This document shows positions 16,701-23,900 of a stretch of DNA of 33,382 nt, piece by piece. This DNA comes from Candidatus Zhuqueibacterota bacterium (GTDB taxonomy: Bacteria; Zhuqueibacterota; Zhuqueibacteria; Oceanimicrobiales; Oceanimicrobiaceae), in NCBI GenBank assembly GCA_029262005.1, contig JAJDAG010000204.1:1-33382 (forward strand), given 5' to 3'. A model generated the notes under the pieces. That model saw only the letters and a list, made by a program, of their open reading frames with translations, was not told where the DNA came from and did no database searches. The translations under genes and the position numbers were made by a program. Positions within the stretch are counted from its first letter, which is position 1. The number at the start of each line of letters is the position of its first letter.

Positions 16701-17138
16701 GATAAAGTGCTGAGGCGCCAGATCGCTCAACGCCTTGAGAAATGGATGTATCTCATCAACCAGTTCCTGTTCATCCTGCACCTCAGTCTTTAGGGGGTTA
16801 GGTATTGTTATGGTCTGCGAATCCATGGGCAGACCTCTGATTTCCTTGAGTGCCAGCATCGCCAGGAGTCCACGCCACTCAGCTATGACTCGACTGTGCA
16901 ACAAATGGGACTCATCGAAAAATGCCATTTCAAACAAGAGTGGTCGCGCCCATATATCCGGAATGGAATCAACCTCAATGAAATCCTGGTCAATGGAATC
17001 TATCTCCAGGCTGTCGCTCAAGTCTGATAGTTCGATGTTACTGCCAACCCGCCACGCTCCACGCTCGTCAAAGCCGGCAAGTTTACGCATTTTTTCAGGG
17101 TCGGTGGTTTCTTTCAGCTTTGGCAGAAATGGATGCAT
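13740..17138 (-). CDS. Large protein with C-terminal actin/Hsp70-superfamily ATPase
   Basis: The protein has 1132 residues. The C-terminal part (about 594-1005) has the ASKHA nucleotide site: phosphate-1 IGIDFGTTGTNVYY (597-610), phosphate-2 VCLDIGGATSDLSVW (804-818) and adenosine motif NVFVGGNGSRMFDWLA (933-948). It should bind ATP and may polymerise or act as an Hsp70-like switch. The 590-residue N-terminal half is unassigned. It contains helical and beta segments, no membrane helix, and a charged coil near 235-265. Size and layout recall the SrfB group of large actin-like proteins, but I cannot prove that relation. GAGGAG eight bases before the ATG fixes the start. It lies 44 bases after the tubulin-like gene. 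Confidence 0.82.
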   Translation of the reverse strand: MHPFLPKLKETTDPEKMRKLAGFDERGAWRVGSNIELSDLSDSLEIDSIDQDFIEVDSIPDIWARPLLFEMAFFDESHLLHSRVIAEWRGLLAMLALKEIRGLPMDSQTITIPNPLKTEVQDEQELVDEIHPFLKALSDLAPQHFIDEKSDWYQIYVLLFDGQPIGMTSPTTLVCTSVNYLNRIRNVPWFDGRLLGDPKPYLNDYEKQSLISWLEHARTELNSLGRPTTNDPKQVQDITQKRNDLTKRIDNYQDDLGRGQRVDEARLSTSGLHLKHGIFTYIDKPIRPSDDDAYGSHVLLEPSRKPAPEKALLVIDKKIAADWNMVEQDVVVIGSTTLNSIPYSGLGKDQTMFGNRKLQGAEWVTPDMFFTEMIYFADREDAFPGSRQVLGMQNLSFENRLITPILPVQSWLLDYLSLDDLAKRFSFEKTNDGILARLRVRLRGPKGNGRDFDLTKEYRIADNELHELESLPVLEIWPNFKAADWQAYYTYYSREFTESTFYAAPLTPGAAMETQNPQNKDAFKHKLPDGGVFIECKTPNRGKRLENIRRLSVFPEAFQCFYEKPDTKRNRFDVVTAGLILLQQPVSKRQTEEWKIGIDFGTTGTNVYYEDGNQKPKPFQFDEHYFRVTNSIGDARDDTFLYRFVAGNNAVTPFLTLYQDFQIADPTEYTLKPLLEGHIFFKNKITQFNVTDPDMHTNLKWGQTREDRKRTEAFLTQLCLQCAAEAVSKGAKDVEWRYSFPTAFSAGETRQFKGAWNIIVEECAKLTGLGSDKPIAKTESVASGQFFADNPTIENVAPFGSTGVCLDIGGATSDLSVWHDYNLRWQSSIRFAGRDIMLNLFYANRALLAQFVQDKGLSTNAPEEDYYTHLDVLLKEQGGEWLRHLHSSAAEPMIIGFLQLIALSLSGITFYMGQVLGALSRDKDISFPQVLPNVFVGGNGSRMFDWLAGGSTKYDTDSPISRLFKAMLLAGSGFKTEESKFKICTSPNPKSEVAYGLVSTGAKFSGIDQLDSGGVISGEDFIVNDKTQKWHTKLNADRLHQGVERPVELTQFTQFLRAFQERVKSPDYRDIIKPIRIDDSIHNVCSQALDKYLVAAKASETEEVHVEPLFIVILKHLIRIKTNEWAKTQQPV

Positions 17139-17182
17139 ATCTGTTTCTCCTCATCAAATTCAAGTGGTGAGCCCCGCAAGGT

Positions 17183-18664
17183 TTACGCGCAGGCGTCATA
17201 TAACGCCCGAAAGAACTTGCCCAATCCCACAGCCTGCACGTCTTTAACTTTGCTACCACACATTATTTCCCAAACTTTACTAATCTCGTTTGGCCTTTCC
17301 TTAGCTTCCGGCAGGATTAAGTTCCCGAACTCATCGTTAACAAAGTCATGAAGCAAATGAACGATATTCATTTCATCTTTCTTTTCTTTGCTAGCAAATG
17401 TAGTGTAATTAACGAGCTCAATATTTTGCCTTTTTGCAGAAATTTCAATCTGCGCCAGCCACAGGAGCAATGAGCGGCAGTAGTCCCTGACTTGTGCGAG
17501 TTCTTTTTGTGTTTCAGCATCCTTGAGATCAATTTTAGCGCGTTTAAAGTAATCAATATACCATGGCGCTCGATAGTTTTTACCCTTTTCACGAATGGAG
17601 ATTAGCGTTTTAAGAAAAACATTCAAGTATGCAAATGCAAAGCGCGTCAAATGCTCAGTCTTGTTCTTTATTTCAGTGCCATTCTTGCCATCCGGCAAAT
17701 CAAGCCATCCAATTTTTTCCTGGTCCTGTCGCGCAATCATGGCATACCCCTTTGGCTCATCCCTTGTATAAAAGTCGCGGGCGGCCAATGCGGCGTAAAA
17801 TTCAATAAAATGGGCATCGTTCTCCTGCTCGGTTGAGCCAATACTAAATGTCACGGGACTTGGCTCGGATTCTCCTAACAGGTAAACAATATCATGTTGC
17901 TTTTGTTGGGTTCGATAGTACTGCAGCGCCATTTGAGTGTTCATAAGAAAGTGATCTGCGGCAGCATGCAGGACATCTTTGTGATTTGACGGGACGAAAG
18001 TAAAATAAGGCAGAATCAAGGCCCCCCCAATTGTCGTGAGATTGGCCTCCTGCGGTCTGAGTCCGTTTCTAATTAACCGCGTAATTGTGGGGAATCCGGA
18101 AGCGCCGGTACCGCCGAAGATAGAGGAGAACAAGAAGATTTTGACTTTATGGCCGGCATTTGTATCCGCTTCAATTTTTTTTCTGAAGGTTAACCATGGT
18201 TCTTCTTCACCTAGATTAACAGTTCGCGCCAAGATAGCCGCACCGATGGAAGGGTGCCCGCGAAACCCCATATCAAGGCTAGTTTTCTTCTCATCTTCGC
18301 TGTAAAGCACATCGAATAAATGAGCCGCCGCTGGGCACTTTGCCCTGAGAGAACTGTACTCAAAGAAATCTGCGAGTTCAGGGCGTTGTTTCGACATAAA
18401 AGGCGACCAGACATGTGGATCGCCCACTGCGATATCAGTTCCAAACATATCGACCTTGCTGGGGTCACCTATCTTTAGTTTTTGGCAGGCCTGATATTGC
18501 CTGAGTGTAATAGTAGCGCGTTCCAGGCTGCCATTTGCCCGGTCCGGATCTACAAACAAGCAGTATAGATCCTGTTTTGGCAGCATTCCCATGCCGCAGA
18601 GATGGGTCAGTGCCTCAATGCATTTAGCGCCGGTGCCACCGATGCCTATAGCGTAGTAGCTCAT
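17183..18664 (-). CDS. Tubulin/FtsZ-superfamily GTPase
   Basis: A 493-residue protein whose N-terminus reads YYAIGIGGTGAKCIEAL, a Rossmann start of the FtsZ/tubulin kind. Residues 177-192 (FLFSSIFGGTGASGFP) form the tubulin signature loop (GGTGxSG) that contacts GTP phosphates. Additional sequence (about 200-493) lacks recognisable FtsZ C-terminal motifs, so this is a divergent, non-division member resembling the Pfam 'tubulin-like' family. GGAGGA upstream best fits ATG at 18664; a GTG lies one codon earlier. It is immediately followed by the actin-like ATPase, giving two cytoskeletal NTPases in tandem. Whether it forms filaments or works as a GTP switch is unknown. Confidence 0.82.
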   Translation of the reverse strand: MSYYAIGIGGTGAKCIEALTHLCGMGMLPKQDLYCLFVDPDRANGSLERATITLRQYQACQKLKIGDPSKVDMFGTDIAVGDPHVWSPFMSKQRPELADFFEYSSLRAKCPAAAHLFDVLYSEDEKKTSLDMGFRGHPSIGAAILARTVNLGEEEPWLTFRKKIEADTNAGHKVKIFLFSSIFGGTGASGFPTITRLIRNGLRPQEANLTTIGGALILPYFTFVPSNHKDVLHAAADHFLMNTQMALQYYRTQQKQHDIVYLLGESEPSPVTFSIGSTEQENDAHFIEFYAALAARDFYTRDEPKGYAMIARQDQEKIGWLDLPDGKNGTEIKNKTEHLTRFAFAYLNVFLKTLISIREKGKNYRAPWYIDYFKRAKIDLKDAETQKELAQVRDYCRSLLLWLAQIEISAKRQNIELVNYTTFASKEKKDEMNIVHLLHDFVNDEFGNLILPEAKERPNEISKVWEIMCGSKVKDVQAVGLGKFFRALYDACA

Positions 18665-18697
18665 CACTTCCTCCGGATAGTTACAATGGTGCGAATT

Positions 18698-19168
18698 TTA
18701 CCAGCCGACCCTTATCAAACTTGCTAAAGGCGGGGCGTATTTATAAGAAGGCGGGGAGAAAAGCAAAGTTGAAATATAGTAGCATAGCAAGGCATTTACA
18801 GCGTGTAAAGTGTAAGCCGCCCACATGCCTACCTGTGCCTGGCGGGTAAATATTATGGCTGCGGCGTTGGCAGCGATTGGTAAGAAAACAAAAAGAAACC
18901 ACGTACCTCTCTTGCCTGAATCAGACAGATTGTTTACACGCAAAATCCATTGGCCTAAAATATACCAAAGAATCGAGGCCGAAACAGCCGTTGCGACACC
19001 TATACCCGCCCAGTAGCGAAAGCTGTTGAGCCATTGATCAAATCGTACCCCAGCCAGCGGTATAATTGCTTGCGGTAGTATATACTGTTCCTCCAATATT
19101 GAAACAATCACAAAATAAAAGAGAAAAGCAACCGAGATCATTCCAAACAGGTTTAGTGCGTGTTTCAT
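18698..19168 (-). CDS. Small 4-TM membrane protein
   Basis: A 156-residue protein with helices near 7-25, 54-75, 90-107 and 115-136 and no sizeable soluble domain. I chose ATG at 19168 because AGGAAG lies five bases before it; an upstream TTG would add ten residues with no such site. It is placed between the vWA-like lipoprotein and the tubulin-like GTPase, with gaps of 26 and 33 bases. No family is recognised. A membrane anchor or channel subunit of the array's machine is a guess. Confidence 0.65.
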   Translation of the reverse strand: MKHALNLFGMISVAFLFYFVIVSILEEQYILPQAIIPLAGVRFDQWLNSFRYWAGIGVATAVSASILWYILGQWILRVNNLSDSGKRGTWFLFVFLPIAANAAAIIFTRQAQVGMWAAYTLHAVNALLCYYISTLLFSPPSYKYAPPLASLIRVGW

Positions 19169-19194
19169 GGCGTCTTCCTTGTATTTAGTTGTTC

Positions 19195-20520
19195 TCAACT
19201 TTTTTCAAAATAAAAATAGAGCGTTGCTAATCTTGGTTTATGAACTACAAGATTGCTCCGCCATAGATCAACTAGCAATCGATGCAGATTTAGCGTGGTT
19301 GGACCAACAGATACCTTCTTTTTCCCGGAGCCGTTGCTTATTGATTTCTCCATGTCCCATTCATTGATCCAGACCGGGAATTGATATGCCATTGGTTTGG
19401 GTCGAATCACGACTTCATAATAAAATAAGCCATCACCTGGCAATAAAGTTGGTCTGAGTTCTGCTCTGACAGCTATTTTGTCTTCAGAGATTTGCAAGTC
19501 TGGAAACGTTAACGCTTTCGCTGCCTGAGAATTGGAGAAAAAAGTATCCGGCAAACATTGTGTAGCCGAAATTTCAAAATCGATTGATTTGTGGTCGAAT
19601 TGCAAGGAAAATTCAGCCGGGCTGTAAGAAAATGTAGAGACGAAAGTTGCGACTTCCGGGTCACCATTGAGCCGAAACTGCTTCACTCTAGGATCAAAAT
19701 AAATGAACGGGATTAGATTCCGGGCCTCACTTAAGTGGTCAGTGGAGTCAACCATGGCATCAGCGAAAGTGACAGGCTGGTTGGTCAGATATGGCGAATA
19801 AACAAGGAATTCATCGACATCAAAGTCCAAACCGGAAGTCTTGAATTGCTCATAGAAATGGATCACATCTACGTACTTTCCCATCATGATGATATAAAAC
19901 GGCCGGAATGTGCTCTCATCACTTTTGCTTCGATAAGGTGCTGATGGGCGATTGGGTCCAAGATCATAAATGTAGCCATTGAATTCACTGCGTATGCCAA
20001 GGATACCAAAAGTGAGGTTCTCAAGGAAGCATTTTTCTTTCAATTTTTTGGTCAGTAAATTCACATCGGATTTATTCTGAAACAAATCAGTCAGAACCAG
20101 GCTGATATCTGAGGTTTTTATTCTGTCGATGACTTGCTGAATCCTGGTTATTCTGTTGATCTTGCTGTCGCTATAGAAATTTGGTTCCTTTGCTCGAATG
20201 TACTCCCTGCCCTCTAATGGAAGTATCTCATCGCCAAATTTAAAAAATTCCACGTCAGCATGAGCCCAACCACTAATCACGGTGCCTTCTAGCGCTTCGA
20301 TGGTCTTGCAATATCTTGTATTCGGCCCGGGTTTGACGAAGCCTATCATCGAAAGGGTAGCATCGACATAGATGTGTGCATCGACCTTGGAGGTGAATAC
20401 TTCCATTGCCATTATTGGAGGCAGAGGAGGTGTCTTTGAGTATTCAGTGCACGAAGTAACAAAAAAACAAAATCCAAGCAAGCTACCTATTATAAACATT
20501 TTTTGTTCGTAGTTTTTCAA
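19195..20520 (-). CDS. vWA-like lipoprotein, first gene of the array
   Basis: This 441-residue protein starts with a signal ending FVTSC (lipidated Cys24), followed by a proline-rich linker. The vWA-like part begins at AHIYVDATLSMIGF, where Asp53-x-Thr55-x-Ser57 is a DxSxS-type MIDAS motif, and continues to SLVLTDLFQN with Asp145, the position of the second metal-site Asp. The C-terminal half is beta-rich (RAELRPTLLPGDG, YYEVVIRPKP). It would face the periplasm. Translation can begin at TTG 20520, preceded by AAGGG at seven bases; an ATG at 20499 is the alternative. As the first gene of the array it probably sits just behind the main promoter. Confidence 0.75.
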   Translation of the reverse strand: MKNYEQKMFIIGSLLGFCFFVTSCTEYSKTPPLPPIMAMEVFTSKVDAHIYVDATLSMIGFVKPGPNTRYCKTIEALEGTVISGWAHADVEFFKFGDEILPLEGREYIRAKEPNFYSDSKINRITRIQQVIDRIKTSDISLVLTDLFQNKSDVNLLTKKLKEKCFLENLTFGILGIRSEFNGYIYDLGPNRPSAPYRSKSDESTFRPFYIIMMGKYVDVIHFYEQFKTSGLDFDVDEFLVYSPYLTNQPVTFADAMVDSTDHLSEARNLIPFIYFDPRVKQFRLNGDPEVATFVSTFSYSPAEFSLQFDHKSIDFEISATQCLPDTFFSNSQAAKALTFPDLQISEDKIAVRAELRPTLLPGDGLFYYEVVIRPKPMAYQFPVWINEWDMEKSISNGSGKKKVSVGPTTLNLHRLLVDLWRSNLVVHKPRLATLYFYFEKS

Positions 20521-20698
20521 GACCTAACCCTTATGTTATAGGTTCAGTTGATGTCGTCAGGAGGCACTGTCATTGCACAAAGGCGTGCCGCAAATAATGA
20601 AATATTTCTTAGGTTGATAATTCACTGTTTGTGAAAAGACGCTACTCATGAAAATCATCGACAATAAATTATCTCTCTAAATCTGGCTTTACACTGCT

Positions 20699-20717
20699 TT
20701 ATTTGCATTGCAAATAA
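20699..20717. promoter_or_regulatory. Perfect 19-base palindrome, candidate operator of the array
   Basis: The sequence TTATTTGC-ATT-GCAAATAA has eight-base arms that match perfectly around a three-base centre. It lies about 180 bases upstream of the first gene of the 20-kb minus-strand array. Symmetry and length fit a dimeric regulator's operator. No regulator gene is found in the array itself. Confidence 0.4.
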
Positions 20718-20838
20718 CCACAACATCGGCGCACGTTATTCATGGGCACCATGTTATGTTAGTCAACCTGACACATACAGCCGTTCCCCTAAATGGGATA
20801 CCAGTTTTCTGTGAAATTGTAAAAGACTATGAGAAAAT

Positions 20839-20858
20839 AACTACCGTTGCCGGTAGTT
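20839..20858 (-). repeat. Short stable hairpin with GNRA loop on minus strand
   Basis: Arms AACTACCG and CGGTAGTT (8 bp, perfect) enclose a four-base loop, which reads GCAA on the minus strand. GCAA is a GNRA tetraloop. A loose T-rich tail (ATTTTC) follows on that strand. It could be a weak terminator for transcripts coming from the 21.3-22.2 kb genes. Confidence 0.35.
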
Positions 20859-21143
20859 TAGTGTTCTTACGATTGTGGAGTCACCCTGCTCGTCATCATT
20901 CGGAGTTCGCAAGAATAGTCGGTAGCAAATTGGGAGCTCTTGGTGACCATGACAATATAAGACAGTGAGGTAATAAAAGCAAGGGAAATTGTTGCGGGAC
21001 TCTGGTTTGTGCAATTAATTGAGCGTTGACCTTATTTGAATCAGAGTTGGCTTTATGAATGAGTGAGCATTGTTTGATTTCGTATTTGCTTCGGACGCGG
21101 TAAGCTTGAAGAATGCAAGGTCGCATCCATAAAATGAAGGGGG

Positions 21144-21159
21144 CCACAAGTGCTTGTGG
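21144..21159. repeat. Perfect 16-base palindrome
   Basis: CCACAAG-TG-CTTGTGG has seven-base arms around two bases. It lies in the intergenic stretch downstream of the small helical protein gene. It is not followed by a T-run, so an operator or processing site fits better than a terminator. Confidence 0.35.
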
Positions 21160-21321
21160 GAAAGCTTGACCAGGAAAATTACCATATAGTCAGTTTTTTT
21201 GTAAAAGCGATAAAAGTGTGTGGAAAAATTAATCTGTGCTTTGATTGTGGGGGATCACATGGAAGGACGTTTTGACTTGTTTGGGTAAAGCCTAAGCCTT
21301 GCGATATTGGCCATTGTTGTC

Positions 21322-21621
21322 TTAAACAAACTCCTCATCCGGCAATTCGGCTATTTTCTCGGCAAGTTCTACGATGAAAGTTGCTTTGTAGTCCATCATT
21401 TCTTCGCCAAAATCTTTGACCAAAAATGAGGCGGCCAATTTTGCCAGATATTGCCGCATCTCTGATTTGGATTCTGCTTCGGGCAGGTCGATGACGATTC
21501 TTACCGCCGTGTATACATCAGCGAGATCGTGCGCCACTTGAATGAGGCGAATGGAGGTTCGCAGATTATCTCGCAATTTGTCGTTGTTCGACTGGTCTGA
21601 GTTCTTGATGCCCAAGTCCAT
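21322..21621 (-). CDS. Small all-helical protein of unknown function
   Basis: Ninety-nine residues with a strongly helical pattern: a polar N-terminus, then two or three amphipathic helices (IRLIQVAHDLADVYTAVRIV, MRQYLAKLAASFLVKDFGEE, TFIVELAEKIAELPDEE). No signal peptide, membrane helix or catalytic motif is seen. ATG at 21621 is preferred over a TTG at 21636; a GGGA lies at acceptable distance. An inverted repeat overlaps the region just upstream. I recognise no family. It may be a small dimeric helix-bundle protein. Confidence 0.5.
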   Translation of the reverse strand: MDLGIKNSDQSNNDKLRDNLRTSIRLIQVAHDLADVYTAVRIVIDLPEAESKSEMRQYLAKLAASFLVKDFGEEMMDYKATFIVELAEKIAELPDEEFV

Positions 21622-21634
21622 GTTGTGGTTTCCC

Positions 21635-21672
21635 AATAGCCAGTAATAGGTTTCTTGTGTTCACTGGCTATT
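21635..21672. repeat. Inverted repeat at the 5' end of the small helical gene
   Basis: Ten-base arms AATAGCCAGT and ACTGGCTATT match perfectly around an 18-base loop. On the minus strand the element lies just ahead of the ATG at 21621, so it would form a leader hairpin in that mRNA or serve as an operator. Confidence 0.4.
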
Positions 21673-21774
21673 AGATCGGGTCGAGGAATCGGAAACTTGA
21701 GCGCCTTGGGGTAGGTGAGTAGCATGTATGTAAATGATTTAACATAGTGTTATGTTGCAATAACTTCGGCGCTG

Positions 21775-22194
21775 CTATTCTCCAATAATTTTTACCAGCA
21801 CCCGTTTTTGCCGCCGTCCGTCAAATTCCGCGTAGAAAATTTGTTCCCATGGTCCGAAATCAAGCTTGCCGGCACTAATTGCCACAACCACCTCGCGACC
21901 CATGATTTGACGTTTAAGGTGGGCGTCACCATTATCTTCACCTGTGCGATTGTGGCGGTAATGTGAAATAGGTTCGTGTGGCGCCAGTTTTTCGAGCCAG
22001 TCATCGTAATCTTCAATCAAACCACTTTCATCGTCGTTTATGTAAACACTGGCGGTGATGTGCATGGCGTTGACCAGGCAAAGACCTTCCTGAACGCCGC
22101 TTTCAATTACCAGTGCCACAATTTCAGAGGTTATGTTGAGATATCCTCTTCGCTCTGGAATGTTGAAGCTTAAATGTTGGGTTAGCGACTTCAT
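21775..22194 (-). CDS. yjbQ: YjbQ-family (UPF0047) protein
   Basis: A 139-residue protein that matches the YjbQ/UPF0047 family over its full length. The family core is visible: [37 protein letters not shown], then [16 protein letters not shown] and a basic VLVKIIGE end. Conserved His residues (in MHIT, HN and AHLK) fit the known metal-binding site. Family members have been reported with weak thiamine-phosphate synthase activity, but their true role is unsettled. It is a soluble cytoplasmic protein. It starts nine bases after the Omp85-like gene, so the two are probably co-transcribed although no functional link is obvious. Confidence 0.92.
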   Translation of the reverse strand: MKSLTQHLSFNIPERRGYLNITSEIVALVIESGVQEGLCLVNAMHITASVYINDDESGLIEDYDDWLEKLAPHEPISHYRHNRTGEDNGDAHLKRQIMGREVVVAISAGKLDFGPWEQIFYAEFDGRRQKRVLVKIIGE

Positions 22195-22203
22195 AATTCT
22201 CCT

Positions 22204-23544
22204 TTAAAAAGATGTATTTAACCTGAAGTAGGGCGTAACACCCTCTGGAGAACGACCAACATCCAGGCGGACGACGAAATTGTTTCGCCAGTTGAGCCAG
22301 ACGCCAAGGCCGTATGTGGAATGAAGGTTTTTAAACGCAAGCTCGGACCAGTCGTGCCACACGCGACCATTGTCAAGAAATGCGGTGAATATGAGGTCGA
22401 ACTTGTGCGTCAAATAGCGAAATTGCCGGTACTTGAATCGTAACTCCGTTAACGTTATGAGCTTGAGTTTGTCCTGAAATCTGCGACTTTCGAAGCCGCG
22501 CAAGGATTGGCTGCCACCAAGCCCGCGGGTCAAACTGCTGCCTGCGAATTCACCCAAAGCATAAAATGGGGCTGAGCCGGTAATAGATTCAAAAACCGCG
22601 CGGTTGGCAAAAATAAGCCGGCCTTGCATCAGGGGTAGAAATTGTGCATTTGAAATCGTAAACCGCTGGAAAGTTACACCGCGACGAAATCCTTGAGGGT
22701 CGGCGCCTTCGGTCTCAACTTTAACGTTGGTCCAATTTGGTTCGTAGGAGACCTCACTCAGAGTGCCGCTTGTTGGAAAAATGAGCTGATTTCGTGTGTC
22801 CCGCACCAGGCGTAAACTCAAATGAATGCCGGAACCGCCCAAATGGCCAAAGGGACGCGCCAGACCAAGAAATGATTTTTCCTGTCCGTGTTTGAATTGT
22901 GGCTGAACAAATTCAAAACCGAGGCCAAACCAGAAAGCAATATCGTTAAATATAGTGCCGATGCCATGCACCGTCATTCTGGGCCGCTTCAAATTATAAA
23001 TGTAATACTCTTCATCAATAAAATTTTGGCTGTCTTTATCCAGAATTTCTTCTTCGCGTTGACTGTCATTGCCAGGGCCGAAATAATGTGCCTCGAGGTC
23101 GCGTTCCCATTCTGCCCGCACCCTGATTCCGAAGCCTGAAGTGGCAAGATTTGGGTAGTGGAAAATCAATTTGTGTTTGTGGCTGCCAAGATGAGACGCG
23201 ATCATCTGCAGATCCAACCGGTAGCGATACGGACGATGATCGCTCGCCTTGACCACGGCATGGAACCCAAAATTCATGCCGGTCCGGAAGTCCAGATAGC
23301 CCAATGGTACCACCTGGACGGAATGCGGTTTGCCGAAAATATGCTTATCATGGTGATTGAGTATGGTCCTGGCAGCTCGCCGAAGCAGTCCTTCTTTTTT
23401 AGTCTCTTCACCCTTTTCCTGCAGAATTGCTGATTTAGTTGCCGGGAAAACAGGTTGACCGCCAGAGCAAAGCAGGCACAAAAGAAGAGCGCAAAGTACA
23501 AATATATTTTTTCGCATAATTGTGTTCTCTTTTTGTTCGTTCAT
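22204..23544 (-). CDS. Omp85/D15-type outer-membrane barrel protein
   Basis: This 446-residue protein has a signal peptide (IFVLCALLLCLLCSG) and a beta-rich body ending in an aromatic residue (RLNTSF), as outer-membrane barrels do. The segment LGGSQSLRGFESRRF carries the RGF-type motif of the Omp85 family's L6 loop. LIFPTSGTLSEVSYEP is the usual preceding strand of the bacterial surface antigen domain. At this length there is no room for five POTRA domains, so it is a TamA- or patatin-type barrel rather than BamA. The ATG at 23544 overlaps the upstream stop as ATGA, which supports coupling; ATG 23517 would give a shorter signal peptide. Confidence 0.85.
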   Translation of the reverse strand: MNEQKENTIMRKNIFVLCALLLCLLCSGGQPVFPATKSAILQEKGEETKKEGLLRRAARTILNHHDKHIFGKPHSVQVVPLGYLDFRTGMNFGFHAVVKASDHRPYRYRLDLQMIASHLGSHKHKLIFHYPNLATSGFGIRVRAEWERDLEAHYFGPGNDSQREEEILDKDSQNFIDEEYYIYNLKRPRMTVHGIGTIFNDIAFWFGLGFEFVQPQFKHGQEKSFLGLARPFGHLGGSGIHLSLRLVRDTRNQLIFPTSGTLSEVSYEPNWTNVKVETEGADPQGFRRGVTFQRFTISNAQFLPLMQGRLIFANRAVFESITGSAPFYALGEFAGSSLTRGLGGSQSLRGFESRRFQDKLKLITLTELRFKYRQFRYLTHKFDLIFTAFLDNGRVWHDWSELAFKNLHSTYGLGVWLNWRNNFVVRLDVGRSPEGVTPYFRLNTSF

Positions 23545-23900
23545 GTCATCCTTGGTTTGGCTTTTCTGTTAAGGCCGGCTAAGAAGACTTCATTGCCTGC
23601 CGGCAGACTGCCGAATTTGGTTTGAAATCGGTGCATTTGTTTTTTGAAAACCGCCTCAGTGTTGTCGGTCACCATCCAGCGTAATAGCAATGGCGAGGTG
23701 GTCTGCAATTGCGGTAAAATGTTTTGTTCGAATTGCAGTATCCCGGTTTGAAGGTTGGTCGCATAGCCATAGTAAAACATAGCGCTTCTTCCTTTTGGGT
23801 ATTTTAGCAGACATTGTGCTACCCTGAGCTGGAAAAGACCCGCTTCTTTTGGGATTGTGAGTTCTTTGCTGCCTGCTTCAATCCAATTTCCATAACGCAT
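23541..23900 (-). CDS. Hypothetical cytoplasmic protein
   Basis: A 119-residue protein without signal or membrane segments. The central part (GLFQLRVAQC, then KGRSAMFYYGYATNLQTGI) loosely recalls the two-strand start of GIY-YIG domains, and the end (MHRFQTKFGSLPAGNE) is helical and basic. The catalytic Arg and Glu of a nuclease cannot be assigned, so I do not claim a function. Its stop overlaps the start of the Omp85-like gene. Confidence 0.6.
   Translation of the reverse strand: MRYGNWIEAGSKELTIPKEAGLFQLRVAQCLLKYPKGRSAMFYYGYATNLQTGILQFEQNILPQLQTTSPLLLRWMVTDNTEAVFKKQMHRFQTKFGSLPAGNEVFLAGLNRKAKPRMT

Larger units (their letters stand above)
20521..21321. other. 800-base gene-poor region upstream of the array
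   Basis: I see no convincing gene here. Open frames of 83-86 codons exist on both strands but have no ribosome site, use unlikely starts and code for low-information sequence. The stretch holds three structural elements listed separately (20699-20717, 20839-20858, 21144-21159). A clear sigma-70 or sigma-54 promoter for the minus-strand array could not be identified. The best loose fit on the minus strand is TTCACA, an 18-base spacer and TAAGAA, near 20635-20606. Confidence 0.5.

Noticed and set aside
20573-20591. Sigma-54-like sequence on the minus strand before the first array gene
   Set aside because: The GG-GC spacing is 11 instead of 10, and both elements deviate (CGGCAC and GTGC), so it does not meet the strict RpoN pattern.
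20708-20968. 86-codon plus-strand open frame
   Set aside because: It has a poor start and no ribosome site, contains the 20839-20858 hairpin, and its protein has no recognisable pattern.
20896-21147. 83-codon minus-strand open frame
   Set aside because: The start is unsupported and the protein pattern is unnatural; it is most likely a chance frame in intergenic DNA.
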